Assembly: GCA_023053685.1 (NCBI GenBank)
Contig: JALIGW010000003.1
Coordinates: 139,886,126-139,950,125 of the forward strand
Length of the DNA: 64,000 nucleotides
Direction of reading: 5' to 3'
From: Diadophis punctatus similis
Lineage: Eukaryota > Chordata > Lepidosauria > Squamata > Dipsadidae
Position numbers and translations under genes: made by a program. Under the pieces are notes generated by a model. That model saw only the letters and a program-made list of their open reading frames with translations, did not search any database and had not been told where the DNA came from. Each line of letters begins with the position of its first letter. Positions within the stretch are counted from its first letter, which is position 1. Positions 11,775-26,175 of this stretch are shown piece after piece.

Positions 11775-12660
11775 GGCTCATTTGTTTGGTTCTTTTGTAT
11801 TTTAGTTATTTGGCTTTGAAAGAAGGGGAGCTAGTTACTCTCTGTGTCACATTGTTATTCACACAAATTAAACCTGAGTGATTTTTTTTCATCATTTTTC
11901 AAAAAATGTAAATAGCAGGCAAAGGGATTACCTACATCAACCCCTTCTGGATGATAGCAAACTTTAAACCTATCCAATAAACACATATTGCAATCTGAGG
12001 TCATATGTAGCAAACTAGTTAGCTGGAATAAATTCTTATATGTTTAGTTCAGAATTAAATAAATGAATATAGTTTAAGCTATTGTTTGCCACCATGTTAA
12101 AATGATAAACTAATGAGTTTCATAGAATGGAAGAACTGTAAGGGGGATTTTGATGCCTACAGTACAACATCTTGATACAACATCTGTTTGAAGATTTCTA
12201 CTGCTCTTCTGGTATTTAGCTTTATTGTCAAGCTGCTCTTATCAGCAAGAGATTTCTTCTAACATGGAATGTAAGTCTGCTGTCTTTTAACTTAAGGCCA
12301 TATATTAAACAGCTTGACTGGCATGTCATCTACAGGAAAGATGCTCAGTAAAACAGAGTCTGATTATTTTCATTTTCATTTTCATTAAGATGAAGTAAAT
12401 GAGTTCAGCAAATAAAATAGATGTGGGGAAACTACATGACTCTAGAAGCAATAATTTTGAATCATGTTGATTAATCACAAATAAAAAGGGAGGTGATTGA
12501 CATTTTTGATAGTATAGTTTTATATAACGATGTTTGATTCACACATATTATACGTATCATATTTATTCATGCCTGTGCAAAAGGTAAAAGAGCAGGGGGT
12601 TACTGAGATACAACTCTATGAGACTTTTATAAATACAATATTCTGAATAAAGTCTCAGAT
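11775..12660. other. Unique AT-rich DNA, nothing recognised
   Basis: No coding, RNA or repeat signal that I can support. Confidence 0.5.
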
Positions 12661-12661
12661 T

Positions 12662-12776
<115 letters not shown>

Positions 12777-12931
12777 CTGCCAGTTGCAAAAGGCCACCGT
12801 ACTTGGATCTGCGCGCATCATACGAAAATACATCACACAGTCCTAGACTCTTGGGAAGTGTTCCACTTGTGATATAGTGATACGAAATCCAGCATATAAA
12901 TCTCGTTTGCTGTGTATTACATTTTTTGTGA
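12777..12931 (+). mobile_element. R4/Dong-type LINE, 3' end only (subfamily B)
   Basis: 155 bp covering the last ~22 codons (QLQKATVLGSARIIRKYITQS, stop at 12843-12845) and the 3' UTR. It is almost identical to the 3' end of the copy at 60923-61784. It is bounded on both sides by (AAT)n. Confidence 0.9.

Positions 12932-13005
<74 letters not shown>
12932..13005 (+). repeat. (AAT)n microsatellite
   Basis: About 24 AAT units between two R4/Dong copies. Confidence 0.98.
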
Positions 13006-15373
<2,368 letters not shown>

Positions 15374-15379
15374 GAGTTA

Positions 15380-16265
15380 ATGTCTCTCAGTCTTTTCTTT
15401 ATACATTCTAACTTTAGTAGAATTGAACCTGGTTAGTTCTTGAAGTGGTGAATAGTTTCTGACTTTTAGAATAGCAAAGGAAGTAGCGAAGGAGCTAGCA
15501 ATAAAAAAAATATGCCTCAAAGTAGAACTTTCTAGAGTAGCAATGAAGACCTTAGGAAAAAAAATCAGATGCTATGACACATTGATACATACAAAGCTCC
15601 GTATTGCATAGGCATTGGTTGTCCTGTGATCTTTTATGAAATTGGACTTTGAAGAAGCAAGACAGAAAGAGTATTGATGCTTTTAAACATTGAAAAGAAC
15701 AAGAGAAAACTCTTGAGAATATCATAGATAGACAAATAATAATAATCAGATCATAGAGCCAATCAATTCTGAGTTCTTGCTTCTGGCAGAAATGACTAGG
15801 TCCAATTTATCATATTTTTTGATACATTATGTGAAGATCCAACTCTCTGGAGAAATTTATAATGTGTGGAAAGGTGGAAGGAAAGATAAGAAGAGGATGA
15901 CCAACTGCCAGGTGGAGAGACCTGATTACAGCAGCAATGGTTGTATCACTGGAAGACATTCAAGGTCACATTGGAGACAGAACATCCTGGAGAAGGTTTG
16001 TCTATACTTTATATCACTCAATCAGCCAACCAATCACTCAATGAAATACAGTACTTGGCTGAGACATGATCTAAAAATGCAAACTAAATGGTAAGTTGAT
16101 AAAACATCTAGGAAGAAAGCAAATACAAGTCAATAACATATTCTGCTAGAAAGAAGCTCCCTGAGGATGGGGTTCAGCATGAGTCCGAAAGCTCAGAAGG
16201 CTACACTGACCCAGTTTGGATCTATATTCACCTTCATTTGAAAGACAAGTAAACCTCCATATTGT
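15380..16265. other. Unique DNA, nothing firm recognised
   Basis: No gene seen. 15775-16010 (GGTGGAAGGAAAGATAAGAAGAGG...) looks like a degraded retroelement fragment, and 16165-16190 (GAGTCCGAAAGCTCAGAAG) resembles repeat termini seen in other reptiles, but neither is callable. Confidence 0.35.
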
Positions 16266-16267
16266 TA

Positions 16268-16910
16268 CCGTGTTTCCCCGAAAATAAGACATGTCCTGAA
16301 AATAAGCCCCACAGGGACATGCCTTGAAATAAGCCACCCCCCGAAAATAAGCCCCCCCAACTACTTCCAGGGGAAAGGGAGGGACATGCCGGGATCCGCT
16401 CCTTTTGCGGCGGCACTCTTTTGGCCCGGAAAGAGAGAGAGAGAGATCCCTCAAGAAGTTTCCCTGCAAAGACCTGCTGAAAAGAGAAGCCGCAAACTTA
16501 GACGCTGGTAAGATGAGTGCCTCGCAGCCCGGCCCTCCCCTGCATCCCCCGCCACCCCCAAATTATGCCTGATGATCTTACCAGCATCTGGCAGTTCGCG
16601 GCTTCTCTTTCTTGGCAGGTCTTTGAGGGAAACTCCTTCAATGTAAAGGAGAAGTTATCGCAAGTGCGAAAAGTTGTTAATTGGTCGCACTCGCGATAAC
16701 TTCTCCTTTACATTGAAGGAGTTTCCCTGCAAAGACCTGCCAAGAAAGAGAAGCCGCGAACTGCCAGATGCTGGTAAGATCATCAGGCATAATTTGGGGG
16801 TGGCGGGGGATGCAGGGGAGGGCCGGGCTGCGAGGCGCTAATCCTACCAGCGTCTGGCAGTTCGCAGCTTCCCTGTCGCCGCCTTCCTCATCACGTCGCA
16901 CCCCGCCCCA
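16268..16910. mobile_element. TTTCCCCGAAAATAAG-type DNA transposon with hairpin cargo
   Basis: The left end, CCGTGTTTCCCCGAAAATAA, is preceded by TA (16266-16267) and matches the short complete MITE at 46419-46509. The right terminal inverted repeat was not found, so the 3' boundary is approximate. Much of the interior is the palindrome at 16501-16854. TA flanking suggests the Tc1/mariner superfamily, tentatively. Confidence 0.6.
16501..16854. repeat. Near-perfect 354-bp palindrome
   Basis: Centre at about 16677.5. Inner arms 16521-16663 and 16692-16834 are almost identical as inverted repeats: I count one 1-base indel (CTTTGAGGG against CTTTGCAGGG) and one substitution near the loop. The outer 20 bp of each side, GACGCTGGTAAGATGAGTGC and its mirror, are more diverged. 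The central loop holds AAGTTGTTAATTGG. A transcript would form a hairpin of about 145 bp. Confidence 0.95.
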
Positions 16911-17113
16911 AAAGGATATGTTCATGAAGTCTTTAGGAGTCAAAATCAACCCAATTATTAATATTTTTTCCTAGAATCACATGTATTGTCAAAATGGTAT
17001 TAATTAAAAGTAAATTTGGAACAACAGGGGATGATGTCCACATTTATGATCATAAATAACTAGAAGTAAGGGGGAGATGAACTTTTTCTTTTATTGTCAA
17101 GAGAAAAGTGGTA

Positions 17114-17504
17114 GAGGTAGTCCTTGACTTATGACCACAATAGAGCCCAAAATTCCCATCGCTAAGCAAAAGAGTTAAGTGAATTTCCGCCCCATTTTAT
17201 GATCTTGCCTGCCACAGTTGTTAAGTGACTCACTGCAGTTGTTAAGTTAGTAACATGGTTACTTAACATGTTAAGTGAATCTGGCTTCCTCATTGACTTT
17301 GTTTGTCAGAATGTTACAAAAGATGATCGCATGACCCAGGACATGCAACCATCCTAAATTGCCAAGTGACTGAATTTTGATCACATGACCATGGGGATGC
17401 TGCAACAGTCATAAGTGTGAAAAACGGTCATAAGTCACTTTTTTCAGTGCTGTTGTAACTTTGAATGGTCACTGAACGAATGGTTGTAAGTAAAGGACTA
17501 CCTG
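17114..17504. mobile_element. TA-flanked element, AGGTAGTCCTTGACTTA family
   Basis: Inverted ends GAGGTAGTCCTTGACTTA and TAAGTAAAGGACTACCTG, flanked by TA at 17112-17113 and 17505-17506. 391 bp, non-coding. Relatives at 26571, 30182 and a fragment at 40706. Confidence 0.75.
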
Positions 17505-17514
17505 TATAAAGAGC

Positions 17515-18235
17515 AAGTTAATATAAATAATAAAGGGAGTATATAGAAATAGAAATAGAAATAATAGAAATAATAGAAATAATAGAAATAATAGAAATAG
17601 AATTCTTTATTGGCCAAGTGTGATTGGTCACACAAAGAATTTGTCTTTGGTGCATATGCTCTCGGTGTACATAAAAGAAAAGATACATTTGTCAAGAATC
17701 ATGAGGTACAACACTTAATGATTGTCATAGGGTACAAATAATAAGCATTCAGGAAACAATCAATATTAATATAAATTGTAAGGATACAAGCAACAAGTTA
17801 CAGTCATACAGTCATTAGTGGGAGGAGATGGGTGATAGGAACGATGAGAAGACTAATAGTAATAGTAATGCAGCCTTAGTGAATAGTTTGACAGTGGTGA
17901 GGGAATTATTTGTTTAGCAGAGTGATGGCGTTCGGGAAAAAACTGTTCTTGTGTCTAGTTGTCTTGGTGTGCAGTGCTCTATAGCGACGTTTTGAGGGTA
18001 GGAGTTGAAACAATTCATGTCCAGGATGCAAGGGGGTCTGTAAATATTTTCACGGCCGTCTTTTTGACTCGTGCAGTATACAGGTCCTCAATGGAAGGCA
18101 GGTTGGCAGTAATTGTTTTTTCTGCAGTTCTGATTATCCTCTGAATATTAGGAATAGCCCTTGTTGGAAGGACAATGTAGCATTGTGGAGATTTGGAGGA
18201 AGGGTGAGCAGAAGCCTCCTGACCCACCTCACATT
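17515..18235 (-). mobile_element. LINE 3' end with ATAGA-type tail
   Basis: In reverse: a tail of AATAGAAATAG units (17535-17600), the conserved terminus TTTATTGGCCAAGTGTGATT, a long 3' UTR, and on the minus strand near 18015-18200 a RT C-terminus (SSKSPQCYIVLPTRAIPNIQRIIRTAEKTI, then LPSIEDLYTARV). That segment fits CR1/L2/Rex-type LINEs. The same 3' end recurs at 26179 and 29735, each time joined to pentamer repeats. I recall this family from snake genomes as a microsatellite-seeding CR1-type LINE. The coding part is frameshifted beyond the short open piece. Confidence 0.85.
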
Positions 18236-18703
18236 AAATTAAGTTTTGTGTGCCCCAAAAGTTGGTTTTTCTAGTTATATCATCTTAAAGAAGTGAAAAT
18301 ACAGAAGCAGCAAATCTTTACATTTGGATTTGGAAGGTCTGATGTTTCAGACACGTGATAAATGTTTTCTGGGCAAATGTTTCCTATAAGCTTGTCCCTA
18401 CTGGAAAATTATTTTCAACTGTCAGCAAAAAAGTTGAAAGACTATTATTCAATGAGAATCCAGGGTCTCATGATAATGAAGATTATGCTAATTGAACATT
18501 GTGCTGTGTATTTTAGTAATAATTTAGCTCTTCTTAACCCAGGATGTGCAAATTCGTAACTTCACTTGTTTTGGATTCCAATTCCCACAGTTCTAGAGGC
18601 TTTGAGCAGGACATGGGCAATTGTGTGTTGGAGGCAGCTTCTATAAGCTCAGACTTGAACCTGGGTAAGGCTTTCGATGTGTCAACTTTATATGTGTATG
18701 GCA

Positions 18704-18854
18704 CAGTGGTGGGTTGCTCCCGGTTCGGACTGGTTCTTAGAACCAGTAGCAGTGGCGGCGGGAGGCTCCGCCCACCCACCTGGGACACTTCTGCCCATGC
18801 GCAGAAGTGTCACGCGCACAAACTGGTAGCAAACTAATTCAGAACCCACTACTA
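18704..18854. mobile_element. hAT-type MITE, 151 bp
   Basis: Begins CAGTGGTGGGTTGCTCCCGG and ends AGAACCCACTACTA (terminal G changed). 8-bp flanks GTATGGCA and GTATGACA (7/8). Carries a CCATGCGCAGAAG motif. Confidence 0.82.
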
Positions 18855-18862
18855 GTATGACA

Positions 18863-21556
18863 CCTCTTGGTTTCCAAACAGCTATTTTTGTGTGAATTTG
18901 AAACAAGATGTCACTGATTTAAGAAGTCAATTCATTAAGTGACTCTCAAGGCAGTGGCATCTCCCCCCCCCCTCAGGATTTTGGGGAAGTTTTAAACAGC
19001 TGTTTTAATGGATAGGAAAGAGATGTTGTGCTTGTGTGAAATCCACAGCCACATTTTTCCTGATTGATGGCCAGGAACTTCCCACATCTGGAGGTCATCT
19101 GCCCCTCATTGTAGGTTGGCTAGTCTCCTTCATCTCAACCAGTACTAAAGTAAGTTTTAAATGACTCTAAATATTGAATTCCAAATTCTCACAGTTTAGG
19201 TAGTCTTCTATTATTCATTCAGAGTTGTACTATTCCATGAAATTGCTTTCATTTTGTCTTCCACATCCTAAATCCTCCGGCGGTCTATTTTGGGGAGTTT
19301 TTCCCCTCTCTGAAGTTGCTTTACTGCATCCATGAGACCAGAGAGGGCTAGTGAGAAGCTGGATCAATATCACTGTCCCTGGCTTCTTACTTTAGCTGTG
19401 TCTTTGAGAGGGCTAATAACTGCTTTGCTATCACAATTCATCCCCATGTTTCATATTTTTATTGTACCGCCTTGTGCAATGGGAACTGCCTTGAACTTGC
19501 TGAATAAAAGGTGGGATAGAAACATCATTTCATATTCAGCATCCAGAAATATTCCCTCTTGAGAAGAAATATGACTCAACACAACGTGAATATAATGTGT
19601 AAAAATATAACATCACTTTTGATGTTCATTGGACAATGTTGGTTGCATTTGTAGATACACATAGCTACTTATCAGTGTTACTTTCTCAATCCATTTTTTT
19701 TGACATACAGCATTGTTCTCTATGTACTCTAAAATGTACAATTGCCCAAAATATGTTTGGAGGTGTGAGGGGAGCAACATTGGCTCCCACCCAATGTCAC
19801 AAACCAACTCCTTCTGTTACCTTAGGAGCAAAGGGGCAGAAGGAGGAGGAGGAGGAGGGAGCAAGGGAGGGAGGGAGGGAGGAGGAAACTAATCAAATGA
19901 TAAACAAAAATACCTGCCATGAAATGAGAGTGGTAATGTGTCAACAGTGACATTGTTTGTGTCATATGTTTCGTTATGATCCTTATTGTTATTATCTAAC
20001 TGCTGAACCTAAATGAAACAGCAGTTGCAAATCCCGGCAGGAGCCGAACATTAATTAATATGGATGAGTATATATAAGTGGTATATGCATCCACTTGCAG
20101 ATTTGTTTTTATATGCGCAAACACATTGGAAAGCTTTTATTTGTTGTGTGCGTTCACAAGGGCATGTGGCAGATTACGGTGCAGCCTACAGACTCCCTCT
20201 CCTTTGTTGTTTGTTTCCCTTTCTCTCTGAGCTGCTTAAAACCTGTACAGGCACACAGTCACTGTGTACATACGTCTCACACCCCTGCCTCTCAACAGAT
20301 GTTAGCTAATGTGGTTGTAGAAGGTTCACCGTGGTTGCTGCGAGCCCAATAAATCTCCCTCTTAAATGCAGGCACGCCACCATCTCAGCATCTTCAACCT
20401 ATAATACATTTTAATTACTTGGCCATTCAAATTATACTAAATTAGATCGGCGCAGAGTCGTATCGCAGATTTCTCAATTTACATTTAATCCACTGCAAAC
20501 GAAACAATACTGCTAGAAGCGTGGGACGCTGGGGGTGGGTGGGCAGGGGAGGAAGGGAGGAAATGGGGAGGCAAGGGGGCCTTTTATTAGAAGTTGCAGG
20601 AGCTCCTGAAGTTTGATCTCTTAAAAATTATTAAGTGGCAAAGATTACTGGCAGTAAGGTTCTCCTTGGCTTCCCCATTAGCCATTTAGGTGACAGCTGC
20701 TGCATTACACATAAAGATGAACCATTCCTTCAGGGATGACAGTAGTTCCGCTGTGACACTACTGGCATAAAGCATTATCAGACCATAGCTGTGCTTAGAG
20801 CCATCACAGTCTCCTAGGCACCTATCAGTAGCCTCATTATCTGCATCACAGAATGTCTTAAAAGAACAGTGCCAGGCTTCACAGCTTTGCAGCTCATTTG
20901 AGAAGCGGAAATTAAATGTCCCAGGAGAAAAAACAGGCACATTGTAACAGCACCAGAGCTCTACCACCAATAACATGTTGACTGCTGCAACACACTGACT
21001 TCTGTCTCATTAATTTAATAGGCTCCTGAAATTTGGGGGGGGGGGGGGAGAGAAGAGAGAAGGGGAGAGAAGGAGCATTTCCAAGCAGATGAGAGAAAAG
21101 GACTCTGCTCGCATTCTTGTTATAAAGTAAGACCCCAATAAGAACTCGGTAATAATTTCAATCCCAACTCTGACTATCGGAAGTACCGGCATGGCTGACA
21201 GATAATGCAAAAGCAGCAACGTGGTTGGTTTGAGGCTTAGTGTCACCGGTGAACCCACCCAAGCCAAGGTTCTGTGGTAGGATCAAAAATTCCTAGCTAG
21301 GCCTGATGTGTGCACTGGACCGATGTGTGGTCACAGAATAGGAACAGTTTTTTTAAAAAAAATCCATTTGCACCTACTTATGGTGCAAACCTGCCCTGAC
21401 AACATTCTTTTTCTCAGTGTCTCCATGTAATTTCCTTAACTTTATTTCATTCCAGCCCAGGGGTCAGACAAATTGAAGTTGTCTTTAAATATACCGGGGT
21501 TAAAATATTCCTTCCAATACTGTTCAAGGGCAATGTTAAGGTGTGTAGAATCTGTT
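18863..21556. other. Mostly unique DNA, possible conserved non-coding stretches
   Basis: No gene recognised. 19260-19311 repeats a block from the hAT-type element at 5679-5736. 19835-19885 is AGG-rich. 20600-21000 is balanced, repeat-free sequence with several ATTA cores and looks like a candidate conserved non-coding region, an impression only. A run of about ten G lies at 21037-21048. Confidence 0.45.
19260..19311 (+). repeat. Dispersed 50-bp block shared with 5679-5736
   Basis: CCACATCCTAAATCCTCCGG and the following GTCTATTTTGGGGAGTTTTT are nearly identical to the block inside the hAT-type element, but here there are no hAT termini around it. Confidence 0.85.
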
Positions 21557-21578
21557 AGAGAGCAAGTTTGGTGTAGAG

Positions 21579-22342
21579 CAGTGGTGGGTTCCTACCGGTG
21601 CGGTCCACTCTATAGCACCGGTAGCGGCCTGCTGGTGACGTCACAGTACCGGTGCGGTCGGTTGCCGGTACCTGGGTGCCGCCATTTTTTAAAAAAACAT
21701 TTTTAAATTTTTTTAAATATTTTTCTTCTGCGCATGCCCAGAAGCCGAGCTTCCGGCACTGCGCATGCGCTGCCTTCCTATCCCACAGTGAGTCCAAGCA
21801 GGGGAGGGTGGCTGAGGGAGCGTGTGAGACGCTGAAAGAACGCGTGGCAGGACCTATCTCAGTTCCCCTCCCTTCAGCAGTCCAAGAAGCCACAAACGCA
21901 CGGTGATGATCCTAGGCATTTTCGCATGTTTGAGGCTTCTCGAGCTGCTGAGGGGAGGGAGAATGGGTGGCAGGACCTATCTCAGTTCCCCTCCCTTCAG
22001 CAGTCCGAGAAGCCATGGACGTGTGGTGATGATCCCAGGCATTTTCGCACATTCGAGGCTTCTCGAGCTGCTGAGGGGAGGGGGAACGGGCGGCAGGAGC
22101 TTAGGATCATCGAATGGGGAGAAGCATTCAGGCCGGATGGAGCCTCCTAGAAGAACTGCTGCCGCGGTCTTGCTGCTCCCGCTGCGGGGGCTGCGTTGTG
22201 GGTGGGCAATGCCCCCCCACTTCTCCAGCTGCTGCCAAGCTCCCAAGTCCCACGCCCACCCAGTCACATGGCTGGCAAGCCACACCCACAAAATAAGCCA
22301 TGCCCACAGAGTGGTAGTAAAAAAATTAGGAACCTGCCCCTG
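21579..22342. mobile_element. hAT-type MITE, 764 bp, inserted in a SINE
   Basis: Ends CAGTGGTGGGTTCCTACCGG and AGGAACCTGCCCCTG. Perfect 8-bp duplication GTGTAGAG at 21571-21578 and 22343-22350. Same subfamily as 6964 and 33202, but longer because of an internal duplication (21895-22110) and an extra GC-rich segment. Carries GCGCATGCGC at 21761-21770. Confidence 0.93.
21895..22110 (+). repeat. ~118-bp tandem duplication inside hAT-type MITE
   Basis: The unit GGTGATGATCCTAGGCATTT ... CGAGCTGCTGAGGGGAGGG occurs twice (from about 21902 and from about 22026) with a few differences; the sister copy at 6964 has it once. Confidence 0.9.
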
Positions 22343-22870
22343 GTGTAGAGGTTAAGGCACCAGACTAGAAACTGGGAGATCTTCAGTTCCAGTCCTTCCT
22401 TAGACACAAAGCCAGCTTGGGTCGGAGACTGACTCTCAGCCCTACGAAAGAAGGCCATGGCAAACCAATTCCGAAAAACCTAGCCAAGAAAACTGTAGGG
22501 ATCAATTAAGGCAGTCACCAGAAGTCAGCACTGGCTCAAAGGCAGGCATATATAGACACAAAAGAAGCTGTTTAGCTTTGCCCTGTGCTGGAAGGAAATC
22601 AAGTGACTGGCAGCAACTTGAAAGAGAAGAAATAGAAGTAGGAAATGGGGATCAGTAATGGAGATAGCAGTATAGTTTTCTGCTGATTCAAGGCTGGGCA
22701 GAGACCACTTTAATTCAGCATAGGCATGAGAGAATTATAGGAATGCTCAGAAAGGGTCAGTCCCGCAAGGTAGCTGGATCTGGCGGTGTCCACAAGAAGA
22801 TAAGCAAGGGATGGAGCAAGCACTGAGTTGTCAGGATGAAAATTCTGCCACCTTTGATACACGTCCTGTG

Positions 22871-23105
22871 CAGTGGTGGGTTTCTCTTACCTTCCCTACC
22901 GGTTGGGAAGTGTGCGCGTCACATCCGGGTACTGACCCTCTACGCATGCGCAGAAGCCTTTGTGCATGCGCAGAGGTTCTTTGCCAGCTGCTTTCAAGTG
23001 GGGAACCGGTTCGGGGGCGTGGCAAGCCGGCCATCACTACCGGTTTGGCGAACGGGGCCAAATTTTCGCCACCGGCTCCCGCGAACCGATAGCAACCCAC
23101 CACTG
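22871..23105. mobile_element. hAT-type MITE, 235 bp
   Basis: Ends CAGTGGTGGGTTTCTCTTAC and GATAGCAACCCACCACTG. Flanks GTCCTGTG and GCCCCGTG match at 6 of 8 bases, the differences being T/C transitions. Two GCATGCGCAGA motifs near 22941 and 22966. Confidence 0.8.
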
Positions 23106-23812
23106 GCCCCGTGTCATCACAAGCATATACAAAAGGGGTTCGCCTTGGATTGGGAGAATGCAACATTCCTTGCAGTGTTTTGATGAAAACATCGCATCAC
23201 ACTTCGGCTGAATAAAGGAACTAGTTTTAGGAAGCCTTCGTGGAAAGGAGAGGGGGTTTTCAGATAACAACATTTTATGAACACAATTGTGGTGGGATGG
23301 GGAAAGGCAGAAAAAATATTGCAGGCCAATGCTATATTTGGTTACAGAGAATTTGAACATATCCTTTTTTTCTATAACAATCACATTGCTGCAATATAAA
23401 GTAATTAGGAGCTATATTGAAATGTTTTCTTGGCTGAACCACTGCGTTAAATTGTGTAATATCTGTAGCAATAGACATATATTGCTTTTTTGTTTTACAA
23501 TGGTTAATAAGGCAACGAATCCTCAAAACAATTCTAACTGCAGATATGGGCAAACATAAAATTGCACACTTAGACTTTCAACCATGCTCAAAAAGTTTGG
23601 ATATATCTCCAAAGAGGAAAATATAAGATACATGGAAATCCTGCTGACCATTAAATGTCATTAAAAAGTGTCTCTTTGTTGCCAATCCAAAGGGGGGGGG
23701 GGAAAGGTTTATCATGTAACCAATGTGCCACTATGTACCTCAGATATTTAAAAGGCAGCGTCTCTTACAAGTATTGGGTTCTGTAGAGTTTTGAAACAGG
23801 GATAATCTACAT

Positions 23813-23947
23813 CAGAGGTCTTCAAACTTGGCTACTTTAAGACTTGTGGACTTCAACTCCCAGAATTCTCCAGCCAGCATAGCTGGCTGGAGAATTGTGG
23901 GAGTTGAAGTCCACAAGTCTTAAAGCTGCCAAGTTTGAGGACCCCTG
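23813..23947. mobile_element. Palindromic hAT-type MITE with perfect target duplication
   Basis: CAGAGGTCTTCAAACTTGGC to AAGTTTGAGGACCCCTG with the 8-bp duplication ATCTACAT at 23805-23812 and 23948-23955. The two arms are near-perfect inverted copies meeting at GCCAGCATAGCTGGCTGG. Confidence 0.93.
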
Positions 23948-23971
23948 ATCTACATTCTTGTTTTCAAATGT

Positions 23972-24070
23972 GTACTTCAACTCCCAGAATTCTCCAGCCA
24001 GCATGTTGGCTGAGGAATTCTGGGAGCTGAAGTCCATTCATCTTAAAGTTGCCAAGTTTGAAAAACACTA
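23972..24070. mobile_element. Second palindromic MITE of the same family, degraded
   Basis: Arms TACTTCAACTCCCAGAATTC and GAATTCTGGGAGCTGAAGTC; ends eroded. It lies only 16 bp from the previous copy. Confidence 0.75.
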
Positions 24071-24074
24071 CACG

Positions 24075-25530
24075 CTGTGTGTGTCAGAGAGAAAGAGAGA
24101 GAGAGAGATAATGGGTTGGTGGGAAGAAAAATGTAAAAAATGAAAGGTGTTCTCTTCTTTGGGGAAAAAAAAGTTGATACCACATTTTCCAAGGAGCACT
24201 GTTATTTTTTCTGGATGAGCTACTCGAGTAGACTGCAAACCTATGAAATAAATATTAAAATAATTGAAAATAGTTCAGTAGCAGCAAACACCCCAGTAAT
24301 ACAAATATCACTTCTCAGGATTATAACATGGGATTAAACTTAGGTCAAAACAGCAATAATTCAGAGTCAAATGGAGTGGTTTTTCTCAAATATTCCATTA
24401 AAGGTCTTTTCTCTTTAAGAAGCGAAAAGGAGGGGGAGGAAAGGATCATTGGGTTTAGCTTTTACTAATTTTCAAAACTTCCATCTGAGATATGAATGAC
24501 AGGCCCCGTTCCTTAGAGCCAGACTTGGGCACCACGTAAAGGCTTAAGCAAGTTCTTAGTATCGGAGTTGGAATTGTGAGTTAAAATTACAAGGTGACAT
24601 AAGGATGTGGTTTCTTAACTCTGCCGCCTTAACCATATTTACTCAGTCACCGTTCTCATGCATTTCTGTGCTACTTACTTCTATGTAAATTTGCTTTGAA
24701 AATACCAGGGACTGCTTCGTGCCTTGCAGAAAGGGGTTTTTTTTTTAGTGTATAAACCAGTTCTTGTTTGTTCCATTATCTTCCATAATTGGGACAGTGG
24801 TGGACAAAATAAGTGCGGCGAGCACAAAGGAGACTGGGAAAAGCGGTGCCACAAAGAGCAAAGCTCCGACGTAGATTGTAAAAGAAATTTGTGCTTGGGT
24901 AATGAAAGCGCAGCGAAAACCTTATCTCCGTTTACAAGCTGCAAGGCTTCAGTATTATAAACTTGATTCATTTCTCTTGAGAAAGGATCACTTTTTGCCC
25001 AGCCTATGCCTCAACTTTATACGAGGGTGTTTCCCTGCCCCCCTCCAAAAGCCATTAATATACAGAATTTTGGAAAGGCCCAGCAAAAAAAAAAATATCC
25101 AGGCCGCAGGCAATAAAAAGATTTATTTTTAAAAAAAAAATCAGTCAAGAAGTCATTGGCAGCTGTAGTGACTTTATGGCTCAGACATTTCCAAGCTCTT
25201 TTCATCCGTCACAAAAGGGTTCTTTTTGTTGTTGCTTTGTTTTGCTTCAGCTGACCTACAATATGGCTGCCGGTGCTTGCTTCTGATAAGCAGTGAGCCA
25301 TACAGAGGTTGTTACGCTTTCCTCCATTCAGCTTGCCAGTGCCTATGCATGGGCCATAATGTGTGACAAACAAGCAAATAACAGGTGACACTCCTATTTC
25401 TCACGGCGGTCCAAGGCACCTCAAGTCATACCATGTTACAGCCCACTCTGTAGGGAGCCTGCCACTAAAACGGCTGAAATTCAACATTGAAAGCAAATAG
25501 GTGGTGGCTACACGACAGACCAACAAATTT
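24075..25530. other. Unique DNA, candidate conserved non-coding stretches
   Basis: No gene recognised. 24640-25140 and 25220-25500 are repeat-free with mixed composition. A short GAGAGA tract lies at 24090. Confidence 0.4.
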
Positions 25531-26175
25531 AGAATAGAATAGAATAGAATAGAATAGAATAGAATAGAATAGAATAGAATAGAATAGAATAGAATAGAAT
25601 AGAATAGAATAGAATAGAATTAGTGTAGGGCAGGGCAGGGCAGGGCAGGGCAGGGCAGGGCAGGGCAGGACAGGACAGGACAGGACAGGAGTAGCGTAGC
25701 GTAGCGTAGCGTAGTGTAGCGTAGCGTAGCGTAGCGTAGCGTAGAATAGAATAGAATAGAATAGAATAGAATAGAATAGAATAGAATAGAATTAGTGTAG
25801 GGCAGGGCAAGACAGGACAGGACAGGATAGGACAGGACAGGAGTAGCGTAGCGTAGCGTAGCGTAGCGTAGCGTAGCGTAGCGTAGCGTAGCGTAGCGTA
25901 GAATAGAATAGAATAGAATAGAATAGAATAGAATAGAATAGAATAGAATAGAATAGAATAGAATAGAATTAGTGTAGGGCAGGGCAGGGCAGGGCAGGGC
26001 AGGGCAGGGCAGGACAGGACAGGAGTAGCATAGCATAGCATAGCATAGCATAGCATAGCATAGCATAGCATAGCATAGCATGGCATGGCATGGCATGGCA
26101 TGGCATGGCATGGCACGGCACGGCACAGCACAGCACAGCACAGCACAGCACAGCACAGCACAGCACAGAACAGAA
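25531..26175 (+). repeat. Evolving pentanucleotide array with higher-order structure
   Basis: About 129 pentamers in blocks: AGAAT; AGGGC then AGGAC; TAGCG; AGAAT; GGGC/GGAC-type; TAGCG; AGAAT; AGGGC; AGGAC; TAGCA; TGGCA; CGGCA; CAGCA; ending AGAAC next to a LINE terminus. The set AGAAT-(TTAGTGT)-AGGGC-AGGAC-TAGCG is repeated, giving a higher-order unit of roughly 160-210 bp. Minus-strand 'proteins' such as LCYAMLCYA are artefacts. Confidence 0.95.

Larger units (their letters stand above)
21557..22540 (+). mobile_element. tRNA-type SINE (family B), split by a hAT element
   Basis: The left part, GAGAGCAAGTTTGGTGTAGAG (21558-21578), and the right part, GTTAAGGCACCAGACTAGAA onward to about 22540, join into one SINE once the insertion 21579-22342 is set aside. 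The head is tRNA-like (box A region GTGTAGAGGTTAAGGCACC). The tail has CCATGGCAAACCAATTCCG and GCCAAGAAAACTGTAGGG. Related copies in reverse at 6610 and 47822. Confidence 0.8.

Noticed and set aside
16150..16260. Penelope-type terminus suggested by GTCCGAAAGCTCAGAAG
   Set aside because: Match is short and from memory only; no coding or terminal structure backs it.
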